Source of the DNA: Cryphonectria parasitica EP155
Lineage: Eukaryota > Ascomycota > Sordariomycetes > Diaporthales > Cryphonectriaceae
Assembly (NCBI RefSeq): GCF_011745365.1
Contig: NW_024468911.1
Location: forward strand, 2,164,759-2,228,758
Reading direction: 5' to 3'
Length of the DNA: 64,000 bases
Part shown: in pieces, positions 23,801 through 34,182 of the stretch
How positions within the stretch are numbered: position 1 is the stretch's first letter
Layout of the letters: every line of letters starts with the position of its first letter
Made by a program: the position numbers and the translations under genes
Notes under the pieces: generated by a model
What the model saw: only the letters and a program-made list of their open reading frames with translations
Database searches by the model: none
What the model was told of the DNA's origin: nothing

Positions 23801-24576
23801 AGAATGCTGAGACCAAAATCTGCCAACTTGGCCAGCCATGGCACGCGAGGGTTATGTTGTTGGAACACAAGAATATTGCCTGGCTTGAGATCTCCGTGGA
23901 CGATTTGGCACTGATGGAGGCAGCTCAGACCAGAGGCGATATCGAGACAGAGTTGGTATTTGACTTGCATGGTAATCTTGTCCGAGGTAAATGCATCGGA
24001 GCCTTGGAGCAAGTCTTGGAGATTTCCAACAGCCTCTTCCAGGAAGAGTACCGGCTGAGGGTTCTCCGGGTCGTTATTCGAGTAGTCAAACCCCCAAGCC
24101 AGGAGCTTTACGACGTTGGGGTTCTCACGAATTGTCTTGAGACACATTGATCGGACTTCTCTCTCCAGGGTCTTCAACCCTCTCCGCAGGTTCTCTCCTT
24201 CGCCTGGCTGTTTTCCTCCGGGACGGACTTGGTCGGTGGTGTCCTGATAATAGTGTACTCGCTTCACCACGATCCTGTCGTACATGCCTGGGGTGCCGCT
24301 CGTGAGCTTGTACACTGAGAACTGCGCCCCCTTCCCGATAGGCTTGAAAGAGAGCGCATGCTCGAGGTGGATCCGGTTGAGATAGCGTGGACCTTCCACC
24401 TGGTACTTCTCCATGATGGAGACATACTGCGATACAGAGGTGAGGGTCTCAAGCTTTAGAGGGCGCGATGGTGGCGATGAGTGGCGTGTGCGGTCTGTCA
24501 AACCCCTCGTGCCGAAGGGATCAAAGGAATCCGACGGGTTGTAGTCTGTGAAGGCACTTTTGCTGTTGAGTGACAT
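20850..24576 (-). CDS. protein kinase-ankyrin repeat fusion
   Basis: Exons 24576-23414, 23326-21288, 21210-21187 and 21121-20850 (minus) give 1165 aa. The two long frames look like separate genes, but the second has no ATG at its start and joins the first through an 87-nt GTAAGA...ACAG intron that restores a split Trp codon. The kinase (about 70-385) has Gly loop GKGAQFSVYK (81-90), VVKRV with Lys105, catalytic loop HGDLKPGN (227-234) and LADFGLS, so it looks catalytically competent. About eleven ankyrin repeats follow (about 550-1110), for example TPFHWACHAG and TALDYAAEQG. Two short terminal exons supply the C-terminus. Kinase-ankyrin proteins are common beside fungal STAND genes. It converges with the SesB-pseudokinase gene, 107 bp between stops. 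Confidence 0.88.
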
Positions 24577-25249
24577 TTTGAGGATTTCACAGGAAAGAGG
24601 GCCGATTGTCAATGCAGACTTTGGAGGACAGTCAGTAGAATAATGAAAATGTGTAGATTCCTTGGTCAGCTAGAAGAAGACGAAGGGTTTGTAACGATCA
24701 GCACAGAAATCTTTTTGTCAGACCAAGCTGGCACGTCTCTCGGGGGAAATACTTTGCGATACCACGGACATCATCTCGTTATTGGTAGCCTCATTCGTCC
24801 CAAAATGGATTGTCCATATCATGTGCGTAAGCCCGAAGTGTACCACCAACGGCCCTATGATATCCTTGTGCATGGCAGGTTTAGCCGCTGACTCTTGTAA
24901 TGGTGAGCCACTCGGCAGTATTCCTGCTCCAGAGTGTCTGGTCTCACTGCAGATCTTTGATTTTTACATTACGTGCGTTGCTGCTGATCATGCCTACTGC
25001 CAAGCTGTTGAGATGCCTTGGTTTAGAATAAAACCTAAGAAGACGATGAACTCGCAAGCTTCACACAACTATCATCTATACTAGAAAGCCGACAAGTTCT
25101 GCTTCGTGAAATATAGCGTAAACATGAGAAATAAGATTAAGCATGGAAGCATAGACACTGTATCACGTGCACACAGTACTTGGCGTTCATCGAGCTATAT
25201 AGCTGTGCCGGTGGAGGCTTGAGGTTCCGTCACCAATCCGAGATCTGAA
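24577..25249. other. intergenic region
   Basis: No coding region is supported. It contains the kinase-ankyrin promoter (leftward, so to the left side) and the 3' flank of the FAD oxidase gene. No repeats were noted. Confidence 0.45.
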
Positions 25250-26758
25250 TTACAGCTCCTGCAACGGCTGTTGCACCGCGCCCATATCATCATCCAGTGC
25301 CGCCATTTTCAAAGAAGCCACGATCTTGGGCAGAAGCGTATACTCGGTCCAGTTCCAGATCAGGGAACTGTCCTGAGCTTGCCAGGCTGCTCCTGTCCAC
25401 CACGTATTGTCGCGTCCCTGCAGAGCGTTCAACTTGTTGTAAAAGCCATCCTTTATGTGAGAGGCTGACACCGTCAATTGGTAGGGAGAATGACTGTCGA
25501 AGGCAGCAAAAGATGGACTGCCAGTGATTTTGAAACCGTTCTTCTTGGCGAAACGAGACAGATCTTGAAGAATGATTTCCTGAACTTCCTCTGTAGACTT
25601 CGATTGAGTGGAAGAATAATAGGTCACATACAGATCGTCAATGTCAGGTGCACCGACGAATCCATAATCGAGAGGCTCTGGCACGATCGCATACGGGGCC
25701 CCGAGGTCGATGTTTAGAAATGCATCACCCGCTGGAAGACCGGTGACGTTCAGGACAGCAGCCCAGTACTGGACATCCTCAAATTGAGAAAAGAGCCGCA
25801 CCTCTTCTGGTGTCAGGGCGAGGCCTAGGCGCAAGAGCTCGTGGGGCTTGGGTGGAATGGTGATGAGCAGTTTCTTGGCGCGGATGGACCTGAGTGTGCT
25901 GGATTCTGCGGTAGCAGTATGAGACTGCCCCAAGAATGCTCTCACACCACCTCCATGACGCAGGATGCCGTGTAGGGTCGAATCGAGAAAGACGTCATCT
26001 CCGAGACGGAGGCGCGCCTGATCGTAAATGTGCTGGTTGCCCTCGACTGCCGACAAGAAAGGTGGCGCGAGGCCGAGAAAAGTCTCCGCAATGTCGGCAG
26101 AAAATGCCTTCATGACATACAGTGTTGGTACAGTGAGCAGATTGCGAAACCCCGGCACGTATTGTGAGACATCGAATATCATTGCCCCGAGATCATACTT
26201 TTGCAAGAACTCGCCGTAGGGCAGGAGGAGGTCCTCCGGGATCTCGGCTGGAAGCTCATACCCCTGAGCCAGAAAAGGATACTGCTGCACCAGGCCGAGG
26301 TACTTCTCGAAGGCAAGCCCTACAGCTGTCGCATTGGCCCAGGGAACGGAGCTTGGTAGGTCCTGGACGATCGTGCCGTTGTTCTGGAGATTATTAATGT
26401 AGATGGACCGATCTCCGTAGCCAAGTGTGGCTGGCGCCAAGGCCACTCCGAGGGAACTGAGGAAGTCGGTTACAGTGGAGATGTTGTGGTATGCTATCAC
26501 ACCATAATCAAGAGGGTTGCCCGTTGCCGGGTCGTAATAGGTGTTGACGTGACCTCCAAGATGCGCATTTCTCTCTATCAGGGCTACCGAGTAGCCCAGT
26601 TCCTTGAGACGGATGGCTGCATACGTCCCGCTCGCGCCCCCTCCCAAGATGCACACATCGCGAACGATCTCATCGTTGACTCGGGCGGTAACGCCAGCCG
26701 AAGCAAGTTGTTGCCACAGGGTCGGCAGAACCAAGGAGGCGAGGTGAGTCAAATACAT
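25250..26758 (-). CDS. secreted FAD-dependent amine oxidase-like oxidoreductase
   Basis: Single exon, 502 aa from the ATG at 26758. That start gives a hydrophobic signal-peptide-like N-terminus (MYLTHLASLVLPTLW). An in-frame ATG at 26959 would add 67 residues of charged sequence and hide the signal, so I prefer the shorter form. The Rossmann motif CILGGGASGTYAAIRL (about residues 31-46) is followed by IERNAHLGGH, the FAD-binding block of flavin amine oxidases. The C-terminal part has WWTGAAWQ, where this family closes the FAD site. Many N-glycosylation sequons (NAT, NGT, NVT, NWT) agree with secretion. Homologues are often annotated beta-cyclopiazonate-dehydrogenase-like, but that name reflects similarity only. 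The substrate is unknown. Confidence 0.82.
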   Translation of the reverse strand: MYLTHLASLVLPTLWQQLASAGVTARVNDEIVRDVCILGGGASGTYAAIRLKELGYSVALIERNAHLGGHVNTYYDPATGNPLDYGVIAYHNISTVTDFLSSLGVALAPATLGYGDRSIYINNLQNNGTIVQDLPSSVPWANATAVGLAFEKYLGLVQQYPFLAQGYELPAEIPEDLLLPYGEFLQKYDLGAMIFDVSQYVPGFRNLLTVPTLYVMKAFSADIAETFLGLAPPFLSAVEGNQHIYDQARLRLGDDVFLDSTLHGILRHGGGVRAFLGQSHTATAESSTLRSIRAKKLLITIPPKPHELLRLGLALTPEEVRLFSQFEDVQYWAAVLNVTGLPAGDAFLNIDLGAPYAIVPEPLDYGFVGAPDIDDLYVTYYSSTQSKSTEEVQEIILQDLSRFAKKNGFKITGSPSFAAFDSHSPYQLTVSASHIKDGFYNKLNALQGRDNTWWTGAAWQAQDSSLIWNWTEYTLLPKIVASLKMAALDDDMGAVQQPLQEL

Positions 26759-28880
26759 TACTGGCTGAAGCAAGTTCTGTTCGAGGAGAAAAAAGAAATT
26801 AGTGTTGAGGTAGAGAGGACTAGATCGTAAAAGAATCGCAGTTGCCAAATATTCTTGAATAAGCCTCTCCCGCAGTTTGATCAACACCACCCTGAACTTA
26901 AGTACGTGCGGCGGTCTCAGCCGGAAACCTCTCTGGGGCTCTGCTTCTACCTTGCCCATGAGGCCTAGCCTGACGCTGTTTTCTGGGAACCTGGGATGCG
27001 CTGGATCCTACGCTGCCCGCCACTATTGACCGCTGAAGACGCGTGGCGTCTCGTCTAGACATGCCTCTGGGCATCCTGATAGGTGACAACGCCCGTGGTG
27101 CTGACTCAAAATATCTCCTTGTGTAGAGTAATTGAGTCTGCTGACGGACGTTCCGTGTGATGGTGCTTATTCCAACTCTCTTTCTGCGTAGCATTTGGGG
27201 CGTCCTGTTCGGCTGTGTGAACAATTAAGGGCCGGTCACACGTCAGCGAATTGGTTTTTCTGTCAACTAAACATTAGGCAGCAGGGAGAATCAGAACCTT
27301 GATCGAAATAGGACTGGATTATCCGATGAACCGGCCAGGCCCGAGAAAACCAGACAGCGAGGCGTATGGACTCAGTTATCGTTGTCTGGAGCATGATCAT
27401 TGTGCGTATATACGCCAGAACGGCCCAATAACAACAAGCTGGTACCTGCATCTCCACCAGTCCAGATCTGGGTCAGATAGGATGAGAACTCCGAGATCAA
27501 CATTCAAGCCCGTCAGCTTTGATACCTTCTAATTTAGTATTGGGTTCGTAGGTGTCTTACATCCCATTTGAGACACCAGATTGGCACTTGAAGGCTTGTG
27601 CATGACAGCACGTTGTGTCAAGACATCGCCCCACGGGGCGTCGATTGTCTTGAGAGTCGATCATGAGACTCTCGGTTTCATTTCATAATTACTTCTGTCA
27701 ATAGAAACCTACCAATCATCATCGGCACAGGGATCTTCACTGTTATTGCGATGAGCCGTGGATACCAAGTTTCATTAGAAAAGAAGAAGAAAAAAAAAGT
27801 GATAGAAATGTGCTGGGTTCTGCCTGTAAGGATATCTGGTCAAAACGAATAATGTAGATCAGTGCTATGGAACGCCTCAATAGTGTGTCTTCCGGGCTAC
27901 GAAGGAGGGTGTCAAGTCTCCTTATTTCCCCTTCCAGGCTGACAGAAGCGAGCCCACGGCGTCGCGTTGTGCACGTGGGTTGGCTAGCGTGCCTCTTGAA
28001 ACAGGCGAGTAGAAGAAACATTGTGGACGTAGAAGCTAAACTTATTGCCTATGCTAATCAGTATGGAGGAAGCAGAATCATCATATGACAACGAAGTGAG
28101 TGTGGAGCTTTTGCCATTGTTGCGAGATTTTTGCGTGGATGGTTAGACCGTTCGGATGCTTTGAACTATCGTCGTCGCAATTTTGAGCCGCAAAATGCTC
28201 AAATCTACGGAGGGAATGGTTTATCAGCCTACAACGGCCGAATGTCTCAAGGCCATCATAGGGGTAACGTCATACACGAGTGTTTGGACGTCAAAGTGCC
28301 CTCCTCGTCGAATGTTGCAAGCCGTTTGATTTGGGCATGGGGCTGGACAGTTCTTTGGGTATTACTTCTTTGGGGTTTATTACTAAGCCATGATCTTACT
28401 TTGGTTGTTCTGTGATAATGCCGTCATGGCCGTATTTACACTTTTCGGGAATGAAGCTGTGAGTCTGGCGAGTTTGTTCCATCCAGAGGTGATATTGAGC
28501 TTGATATTCCAACAATTATTGAACTGAGTTCGCAGTGCCCAATGGGTACAACGAATGTGAAGATGCACATGTTCAAATGTATAATATGATGTTCTACAAA
28601 AGTATAATTCAGATACCAGTGATAGTATGGTCAATTTCTATGTACAATTATCAATCTAAGCTCTAGAGGGAAAAACAAACACCGGGCGTATGCGTCTATG
28701 TCAACTTTTGAAAGGAAACCCCTAAAGATCCAGATCTAAAGGCAGTGAGGTGAGGAATGCAGAAATCAGAGACAAAAGAAAAGGTGTCAAGGAAAGCTGC
28801 GCTGAGGAAATTGACGCTGGCGGACAGCCTTTGCTGCCTGAGAGGGGCCACATGCATGCAAGAAAACCATAACAAACACT
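26759..28880. other. 2.1-kb gene-poor region
   Basis: No gene is supported. The 108-codon minus frame at 26898-27224 is Arg-rich without a domain. Near 27618-27673 there are two adjacent inverted repeats. The rest is AT-rich and unremarkable. Confidence 0.45.
27618..27673. repeat. two adjacent inverted repeats (potential hairpins)
   Basis: The first has arms TCAAGACATCGCCCC and GGGGCGTCGATTGTCTTGA around an AC loop (27618-27653), with a small bulge. The second has arms GAGAGTC and GACTCTC (27652-27673). They overlap by two bases and lie in gene-free DNA. Function is unknown; a terminator-like or regulatory RNA role is only a possibility. Confidence 0.7.
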
Positions 28881-30266
28881 CTAGCTGTCAAAAATAGGCC
28901 CATAAGCCCTGACGCCTCTCCTCTCCAGATCGAACACCAGCTTTTTTGTCATGACGCCGTTGCTGATGATACAGACAGCCTCGGCATTCGTTTCTTCGTA
29001 AAGCCGCATGATGGATGGCACCATGTCTACCCGCCCGGAAACGTTTGTATCAATCACCAGTGGGTCCGAGTCCAACCGATGAACGAGGTCCATGGTTCGC
29101 TGCCCATAGGTCTTCAGAGGAGACCTGGTCTGCCAGATCACTCTCATCGAGGGCCTGTTATCGTCGTCGATCAGCGCAACACATGGCCCGATCCCTGATC
29201 CCGTAGCCACGACGATGATCCGGCTGAACAGACGCATGACATAGGCAAAGCCAGAGGTGGGAATGCCGCGCACCCAGATCTTGGTCGGCTGGTCTGCGAT
29301 GACGGACGACGTCCAATCACCTGCCTTGGAAACGAGACAGGAGAACTTCGTGTTTGGCGAGTCGAACCGATCTGGGATGACCGCAAAGCTGTGCCAGTCG
29401 CGCAGCGGGTGCCTGGACATGGAGATGGCCTGGCCGTACACTATCGAGGAGTAGTTCAGATGAAGGCGCACCACGTGGGTCGAGAGGGCCTCCGGGATGA
29501 CATTGACTTTTCGTAGCATTGTCCACGGGTGGATAATTGCTAGCGTGGTAATAGTCTGGAACCAGAACGCTGGGTGTGAGACCAAAAATAGTCCCATAGA
29601 CGGCTTTTCCTGCGAGGCAAATACGAGGAGAAGAGCCCAGAACAAGGCGAGAATTGTCCATGCACCGAAACGATGCGTGAACTCAAACATATCGTGATAC
29701 TTCTCTCGGAACCGTGGGTGGGTGACCATGATGACAGCCAACAGGGTGCACAGGATGAGGCAGGAAAGGACAAGGATGGCGATATCTGCAGCACTCGGGG
29801 TCGTCGTCGAGGCGAACTGGAAGCAGTACACGACAAAGAACGCAATGTACCAGACAAGTGAAGCAACACCACAACCGCTGTGGACGCCTCCTAGGTGGAA
29901 GATCTTGCAGGCGAGATGACGAAGGCGTATTGGGGTCGAGTTCGGAATGAGGCAGAAGACGTAGAAGAGCGAGTTGACGACCAGGGGCTGCCGCGCAAGC
30001 CCACAGACAGTAACGTTGGCCGCACATGCTGTGAGCAAGTCGATCACGTGGAGACCACGCCTCGCAATCACGATGAGGGCAATGATATTCCCAAGGAACA
30101 CAAGGGTGAATAGTCGTCGGTATGTATCCAGGAGTTTGTAGCGGAGAGCCGAATAGACCATGGGCTTGAGCTCCTCGCCCTTTTGGTCTTCAAGATCGAT
30201 GGAATCCATATCGATCTGCCTGACGGTAGGACCAGCCTTTGGGGGTGTTTGTGTTTGGTTTATCAT
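28881..30266 (-). CDS. TmpA-like transmembrane flavin oxidoreductase
   Basis: Single exon, 461 aa from the ATG at 30266; the frame extends seven codons further only to a TTG. After a polar N-terminus with YRLL-type sequence (RYKLLDTYRRLFTLVF), five to six hydrophobic segments span about residues 45-250. The remaining 210 residues are a soluble ferredoxin-reductase-like domain with VATGSGIGPC (about 355-364), the NAD(P)H-binding glycine motif, and SNGVMTKKL near the end. This combination is that of Aspergillus TmpA, a membrane oxidoreductase implicated in conidiation signalling, and of related domains in NRPS-like proteins. An orphan thioester reductase lies 17 kb away, but no functional link is shown. 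The family call is good; the physiological role is uncertain. Confidence 0.8.
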   Translation of the reverse strand: MINQTQTPPKAGPTVRQIDMDSIDLEDQKGEELKPMVYSALRYKLLDTYRRLFTLVFLGNIIALIVIARRGLHVIDLLTACAANVTVCGLARQPLVVNSLFYVFCLIPNSTPIRLRHLACKIFHLGGVHSGCGVASLVWYIAFFVVYCFQFASTTTPSAADIAILVLSCLILCTLLAVIMVTHPRFREKYHDMFEFTHRFGAWTILALFWALLLVFASQEKPSMGLFLVSHPAFWFQTITTLAIIHPWTMLRKVNVIPEALSTHVVRLHLNYSSIVYGQAISMSRHPLRDWHSFAVIPDRFDSPNTKFSCLVSKAGDWTSSVIADQPTKIWVRGIPTSGFAYVMRLFSRIIVVATGSGIGPCVALIDDDNRPSMRVIWQTRSPLKTYGQRTMDLVHRLDSDPLVIDTNVSGRVDMVPSIMRLYEETNAEAVCIISNGVMTKKLVFDLERRGVRAYGPIFDS

Positions 30267-33037
30267 GATGAATCTTTGGGCGTGCAATTCGGAGACGAAG
30301 TTATAGGAAGGAGAGTTGCCGAGCTGTCAATGGAACAGAAGTGGTTGTTTGGGCGAACAACACAGACTGCCATGATTGAAGTGGTGGGAGAAGTGAATAT
30401 AAAAACAAAACAACCAACCTCATGTTGACAACGGTCCTGTCCTGTCCCAGTGTAGAATTTGATTTTGATTTTCAAATTGCATCCCTGTGTCAAGATCCTG
30501 TCAACTTTGAACCCTTGCGTAAACAAATCCGCCACCGACACATGCTCATGCATATAGCCTTGCATGCTTCCTGAACACCAGAAGCTTAGGCTGAGACACG
30601 GCTGGAGCATGCTGGGGCCAGCTAGACCACAATCGGAGCCTCCAACCAGCCTATTAAGAGGGCTGAGCTGCATTCTCGGCCCCGTCCACGGCGTCACTTG
30701 GTCCTATGCCTGACCGGACAGCCTCACTAAAGGCATCCGAATCTTCCTTGGCGTTACTCCTTAGTCGATGCATCTTCCGTCGCGTAACTACCCGTCAGGA
30801 AAAGCACGCCTTTTTCTCCAGTACATGTCTTAAGCTCAGAACGGAGCTGCGGAGCTTCCGACCTCATCATAAATGACAGTGTTTGGGCGGCAGGGTCCTG
30901 ACTGCGAAGGCTGAGCGTCGTTATCGGATCAATCATAATTTTGTTTTTGGTTGCTGCTTACTGGAAGACATATACTACACGATGCTTGGTCTAGCCTTTT
31001 GGTTTGTTCTGTCAGCCAAACAAGTACCTATCAACACACTTCTCCTATTTCCAGCGAGTACGTACCTCAGGATCCGAACTACATAACCAATCGTGAGGAA
31101 GATTTAAGGTACAATGCTTGTAGCGGAGGGGCAGGGGTTACAAGCTGTGAGCTCTGGAGCACGTGGCAAAGACAAAGATACGAGTCGCAAGAACTGATAC
31201 GAATAATTATGAAAAGAAAAGAATTGGAATTCCAGACATGAAAGTGCACAATAAATGCTTCCTGTGGACCCCAATAAGGCGACTTCCTTCTCCGAGAGCT
31301 ATTCCATGCACATAAGCACCGCCCAGATGCATCTCACCTGCCCGGAGGGACCAGTCATCCACCCTTACTTCGAGGATGATATATTACGTGCGGTCGTTGC
31401 CAAGCTGATGGGGCGTTGGTCTTCCCGAAGGAGTGCTTTGCTGAGGCTCAAGGAATGGTCTGGTACGGTGTGACCAAGAAACGTGGTCTGCGTTGCACGA
31501 GAAGCAACGCCGCGTTGGCAGTGGGTTTATCGGCACGACGACTATGTACTTACTCTTGTACCTGCATATGCATATACCAGATCATGCCTGACACATCGAT
31601 CCAACTGGTCGCATCATCACATCCACAATTTGCGTCTTGATGCATCAGACCACTGGTCAAATCCGACGTTTCGTTTGTTTTGTGCGTAAACAAATTTGAC
31701 TGCACGAGCAAAGATGAAAGGATACCCGACCTGCACGCATGGATATCACTCCCCCTCTCTTTTGCGCAACAATACCTGTGAGAAATCCTGTCGTATACTC
31801 GGGCTGAGACGTGTACAGTGCTCCAAGATCGACACAAGATATGCCCAATTGAATCACAAAGCTCTGAGGGAAGGCAAGTTGAAAAGTGCCAAGCTTCGTT
31901 GTCTCCTACGGGGGCCAGGGTCTGGACTCTCGGATTGCCGAACCCAGTAACATTCTACAATCGTATATCAAATTCTGGACCCTGGGGGACAAAATGTGGC
32001 ATCTCTCTCCTCCTCCTTGTCCTCCTCCTTCTTCTACACCTCTATTCGGTACTTTGGGGTTTTGGTGGATTTTCTTTGTGAGATCTCGGAGATTACTTGC
32101 AGCGCTTCCAGTCTGTAAGTAAGCAAAGGGGAGCCAATGTACCTGTTGTTTGCGATTACGGCATATGATCCTTCGTCTAGTGTACACGCTCTGGACCCTC
32201 TCAGTCGACACTTTCTGGCAAATAGTCAGCGTCCATCAAAGGCGAGAGCGGCCACCCACAGCCTCCTTACATACAACACACATGGGGGCTGTATGTGGCG
32301 TCGGGCATGTTACGATGAAAAACGGTGACTCGCATAAGATCCCGACTGACAGACCCGTGGACGCCGGGCCCGAGGGCGCGCCAAGAGCCAACTCACCATC
32401 CTCCCGCACAAGGCCGGACCCTTCTAGTCAGGAGGATTCTAACATGGTAATTGAAAATTGCCTTCGCGTTGGACGAATTGCATGGACCCTTTTGCATGCA
32501 GTCAGGGACCCTGCATGCCAGTATTACTACGGCAGAGCCTAGATCTGGAGGGAACAAATACCAGGCGGATTGTCTGAGTCATCTGGACCCTTGAACTTGG
32601 TAGAAATCTAGAACATTGGGATTCTGGAATTCCGAGCATGCAATTCGAGGCTTTGAAACGACACGTGGGCCCTTGTTTCTGATCCTCTACTATTTTCTGC
32701 TGGCGGTTGGATGAGCAAATCGGTCGTCCAGCTCCGCCCAAGGCGGCCTTTCGGGAGGCCGACCAGAAGGGAAAACTCAAATCAGGTTTCTTGTCTTCTT
32801 GTTTTACCATCACAACAATACGCCAGGATGGCTTCCTAGACCGGAAAAGGAAACGAAGGGCAAGTCGACCCAGGCCCGGAGGAACCATTCACGGCCTTCA
32901 AAAGACCTCCAATGCGCAAATTTGGCCGACTGACATCTGTTTTGCAGGCCAATTGATGGAAGGCGCAAGATTACTGAGAAATGATGACAAAAAAGCACTA
33001 TATTGCATACACTTAGGATCTTCTCGCTAATGACTTA
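30267..33037. other. 2.8-kb gene-poor region
   Basis: No gene is supported on either strand; frames are short (under about 145 codons), overlapping and without recognisable domains. It may include the promoter of the TmpA-like gene on the left. No terminal repeats or transposase remains were recognised. Confidence 0.45.
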
Positions 33038-34182
33038 TCAGGCGCCAGCTGGTATAGCTGATGAGGACTCATGCATGGCCACTTTCTCCTGCGCCGCGCT
33101 TGCACTTTTGTTAGCCGCAAAGTTGTTCCGCATAGCATTAGCAATGAACTGCCGGCCCGTAATCTCCGGGTACTTTTTCTTGGGGCCCTGGATGAGGGTA
33201 TCCTTGCTCGGCTGGTTGAAGAAGGCGATGCTGAAGCGCTCGCCGTAGTAGTCTCCGGGCTCACACGGCGCCTTGACACGGTGGAATGTAGACTTGAAAC
33301 GGTCGTCAGACCAGCTCATGAGCATGTCGCCAATGTTGCAGATGATAGCACCCGGCTCGATGTTGACTCTTGTCCAAGTATCGCCCAGGGCAAACTTGGT
33401 CACCGCCTCACGGCCTGGGCAGATCTCCAGCCCGGTCTGACCCTCTTGCTGGAAGAGCAGAGTGAGGAGACCCCAGTCTGCGTGTGCTCCCGCTCTGTGG
33501 TAGATTTTCCCATCGTTGACCTCCGGAGTAGCAAAGTAATGCAGGAGACGCATGACATTCTGACACGTCGGGTCGGATGGATTGTGCGACTGGAGGAAGT
33601 AGTCGTCTGGAAAGCCGAGACCCCGGGCAAGACAGACCATGAGCTTGTTGGAGACCTCCTGGACACGGTGCATGAAGCGCAGGCAGTCTTCTCGGAAGCC
33701 TGGAAGGTGGCGATCGCTCATCCACATGCTGCTCTCGCCAGAAGAGCCCTTACCGCCAGTAAGCATGTTCTCGCCGAACTGCAGCTGGTACGACTCCTTC
33801 ATATCGGCGGCACCAGTCGAGGGCCGAACCTGAGAGTTCTTTTCCCAGCCTACATTCTGCGGGTTCCATGGCACCGTGGCCTTTATCTCGTCTGGCAGCG
33901 CGAAGAAGCTCTCTGATGTGGCGAAGATACCCTTGATCTCCTCTGGCGTGAGGCCATGGTCGATGACGGAGAAGAAGCCGACGTTTTCAGCCGCGGTGCA
34001 GATCTCGACAGTGATCTCGTCGATCCTGTCATCAAAGTCGCGAAGGGAGATCTGGAAGATACGGTCAGCTTGGGTTGCAAGATCCAGATAAGGGAAGACC
34101 GCGAAAGGGATGTTTCGCTGCGACAGTCACGTCTTCTCTTGCTTACCTTGGGGATCTGGCGATCCATATAGGTGGTGGCCAT
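33038..34182 (-). CDS. 2-oxoglutarate/Fe(II)-dependent dioxygenase (isopenicillin N synthase-like)
   Basis: Exons 34182-34147 and 34051-33038 (minus) give 349 aa. The 95-nt intron joins DRQIPK to ISLRDFDDRIDEI, the usual N-terminus of this family. An upstream in-frame acceptor (CGCAG) would add about 22 residues and cannot be ruled out. The DIOX_N domain contains AAENVGFFSVIDHGL. The catalytic domain has HADWG (iron ligands His and Asp), STFHRVK (second His) and RFSIAFF (2-oxoglutarate-binding Arg and Ser). Family members hydroxylate, desaturate or cyclise small molecules. Nearest neighbours are a TmpA-like and an FAD oxidase gene on the same strand, which may indicate metabolite tailoring. 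The substrate cannot be read from sequence. Confidence 0.9.

Noticed and set aside
23410..24612. Kinase frame as a separate gene from the ankyrin frame
   Set aside because: The ankyrin frame begins at a TTG with no ATG, and an 87-nt canonical intron joins the frames by completing a Trp codon.
26898..27224. 108-codon minus frame upstream of the FAD oxidase
   Set aside because: Arg/Gln-rich without a domain; most likely non-coding.
30267..33037. Decayed transposon in the gene-poor region
   Set aside because: I looked for terminal inverted repeats, transposase or reverse-transcriptase fragments and saw none.
33071..33916. 281-codon plus-strand open frame
   Set aside because: Antisense shadow of the 2-oxoglutarate dioxygenase exon, whose motifs on the minus strand are unambiguous.
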